Source: an uncultured Bacteroides sp.
GTDB lineage: Bacteria > Bacteroidota > Bacteroidia > Bacteroidales > UBA11471
DNA: 6,022 nt
Assembly: GCA_905210875.1 (NCBI GenBank)
Contig: CAJLYN010000141.1
Location: forward strand, 1 to 6,022
Reading direction: 5' to 3'
Of this stretch, positions 4,657 to 6,022 are shown one piece after another. Each line of letters starts with the position of its first letter. The stretch's first letter is position 1. A program made the position numbers and the translations under genes. Below the pieces are notes generated by a model. The model did no database searches. It was not told where the DNA came from and saw nothing but the letters and a program-made list of their open reading frames with translations.

Positions 4657-6009
4657 ATGAAACATCAAATCAATGTATCCATGAAACAACTGTTTTTATT
4701 CCTGGCGGTGTTTGTCTGCATGAATGTCGCCGGTAAAGAAAAGTTCCCCGACGGAACTCCCATTCCCGATTGGTTTTATCAGTACGACGCAGTCGATGTG
4801 GCCAAACTGGGCCAGACCTACCGCATCACCGATTACGGAGTTGTAGACAATGACAGTAATCTTGTTCAGACCGAGGCCATACAGGCCGTCATCGACAAGG
4901 CTTCGGCCCAGGGCGGCGGTGTGATTGTCATTCCCCGCGGTACCTTCCTCAGCGGTTCGCTCTTCTTCAAGCCCGGCACGCACCTCCATATCGAAGAGGG
5001 TGGTGTGCTCAAAGGCAGCGACGACATCAGCAACTTTGCCATTGTCGACACCCGCATCGAAGGTCAGTCGCTGAAATATTTTGCTGCGCTGGTCAATGCC
5101 GACGGCGTCGACGGCTTCACCATCACCGGCAAGGGCACGATCAACGGCAACGGCCTGCGTTACTGGAAATCGTTCTGGCTGCGCCGCAAGGTCATTCCCA
5201 AGTGCACCAACATGGACGAGCTGCGTCCGCGCCTCGTCTACATCTCCAACTGTAAAGATGTGCAGCTTGAAGGGGTGAGTCTCATCAACTCGCCGTTCTG
5301 GACGACCCACCTTTACAAATGTGAGAACGTGAAGCTGCTCAACCTGCGCATCTTTGCTCCCTCGGCTCCGGTGAAGGCTCCCAGTTCCGATGCCATCGAC
5401 ATCGACGTCTGCACCAATGTACTAGTCAAGGGCTGCTACCTCTCGGTCAACGACGATGCCATTGCCCTCAAAGGCGGTAAAGGTCCGTGGGCCGATAAAG
5501 ATGAGAACAACGGTGGCAACTACAACATCATTATCGAAGACTGCGTCTACGGGTTCTGCCACAGCGCTCTCACCTGCGGCAGCGAATCGATTCACGACCG
5601 CAACATCATCTTGCGCCGTATCAAAATCAACAATGCCTCGCGCCTCCTGTGGTTGAAGATGCGTCCCGATACGCCGCAGAAGTATGAATATATCCTTGTC
5701 GAAGATATCGAGGGCGATGCCCGCAGTTTCCTCTATGTGAAACCTTGGCGCCAGTTCTTCGACTTGAAGGGTCGGAAAGATACCCCCTATTCCTACTCCA
5801 ACAATATCACCATGCGCAACATCAAACTCCATTGCAACGTATTCTTCGACGTGAATGCTTCGGACGACTATTTCCTCTCCGACTTCACCTTTGAGAATCT
5901 CGACATCACGGCCGAGAAAAATGCCACGCTGAAAAGCGAGCTTATCGACGGCCTGAAAATCAAGAACGTTACCGTCAACGGAGAGAAGTTGCCCAACCGC
6001 AAGAAATAA
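4657..6009 (+). CDS. Secreted GH28 family glycoside hydrolase (polygalacturonase-like)
   Basis: A secreted right-handed beta-helix enzyme of 450 residues, likely cutting galacturonic-acid linkages in pectin or rhamnogalacturonan. A signal peptide spans about residues 9-25 (MKQLFLFLAVFV to NVAG). The N-terminal YRITDYGVVDNDS and GGGVIVIPRGTF stretches are typical GH28 beginnings. Catalytic-site counterparts are SSDAID with D245 (for NTD), NDDAI with D266 and D267 (for DD), CHS with H302 (for GHG), and WLKMR with K334 (for RIK). The 21-22 residue gap between the first two matches classical polygalacturonases, but the GHG and RIK positions are altered, which points to a divergent, possibly exo-acting subfamily. 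Repeated N-V/I-x-L/I strands continue to the C-terminus, so it looks complete. ATG 4681 is an alternative start; a longer frame from 4507 is rejected because it runs through the terminator and promoter. Confidence 0.9.
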   Translation: MKHQINVSMKQLFLFLAVFVCMNVAGKEKFPDGTPIPDWFYQYDAVDVAKLGQTYRITDYGVVDNDSNLVQTEAIQAVIDKASAQGGGVIVIPRGTFLSGSLFFKPGTHLHIEEGGVLKGSDDISNFAIVDTRIEGQSLKYFAALVNADGVDGFTITGKGTINGNGLRYWKSFWLRRKVIPKCTNMDELRPRLVYISNCKDVQLEGVSLINSPFWTTHLYKCENVKLLNLRIFAPSAPVKAPSSDAIDIDVCTNVLVKGCYLSVNDDAIALKGGKGPWADKDENNGGNYNIIIEDCVYGFCHSALTCGSESIHDRNIILRRIKINNASRLLWLKMRPDTPQKYEYILVEDIEGDARSFLYVKPWRQFFDLKGRKDTPYSYSNNITMRNIKLHCNVFFDVNASDDYFLSDFTFENLDITAEKNATLKSELIDGLKIKNVTVNGEKLPNRKK

Positions 6010-6022
6010 TCCCCGTACAGCC

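Noticed and set aside
1..6022. CRISPR arrays, insertion sequences, tRNA or rRNA genes
   Set aside because: No regularly spaced repeats, transposase motifs, terminal inverted repeats or tRNA/rRNA signatures were seen on either strand.

Overview
The window looks like chromosomal DNA of a Bacteroidales bacterium (Bacteroidota). Three things point there: several TAnnTTTG-type -7 promoter boxes, no Shine-Dalgarno sequences ahead of the starts, and protein families typical of the phylum (DUF4199, DUF6452, DUF6048, DUF6132, a periplasmic lipoprotein thioredoxin, and a secreted GH28 pectin-type hydrolase). The fairly GC-rich coding DNA would fit a genus such as Barnesiella, but the genus cannot be fixed from sequence reading alone.

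Layout. (1) About 10-112, minus strand: a hairpin RNA with the hallmarks of the small bacterial SRP RNA (ffs), with its own promoter just upstream. A short divergent intergenic region follows. (2) 327-3089, plus strand: a tightly packed four-gene run of a DUF4199 membrane protein, a polyprenyl-phosphate-type GT2 glycosyltransferase with two C-terminal membrane segments, a DUF6452 lipoprotein and a DUF6048 exported protein. (3) 3257-4497, plus strand: a compact operon that looks redox-related. It holds a small DUF6132 membrane protein with a CxxxxC motif (apparently frameshifted at a run of seven G), a lipoprotein thioredoxin with WCGPC, a small seven-cysteine ferredoxin and a cysteine-rich MarR-type regulator. 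It begins at an AT-rich promoter with repeated ATGGAAA elements and ends at a clear intrinsic terminator. (4) 4563-6009, plus strand: a separately transcribed, secreted GH28-family glycoside hydrolase behind a near-perfect Bacteroides-type promoter.

How the genes may work together. In region 2, the glycosyltransferase probably loads a sugar onto a lipid carrier or a membrane acceptor. The DUF4199 protein is its membrane neighbour, and the lipoprotein plus predicted beta-rich exported protein may form an envelope pair of unknown role. In region 3, predicted topology puts the DUF6132 cysteine pair on the periplasmic side, next to the periplasmic thioredoxin, with the ferredoxin and regulator in the cytoplasm. 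A small electron-transfer or thiol-stress module under MarR control is a reasonable but unproven reading. Several gene junctions use the same 8-bp ATGNNTRA stop/start overlap, which suggests translational coupling and supports a frame correction in the DUF6132 gene.
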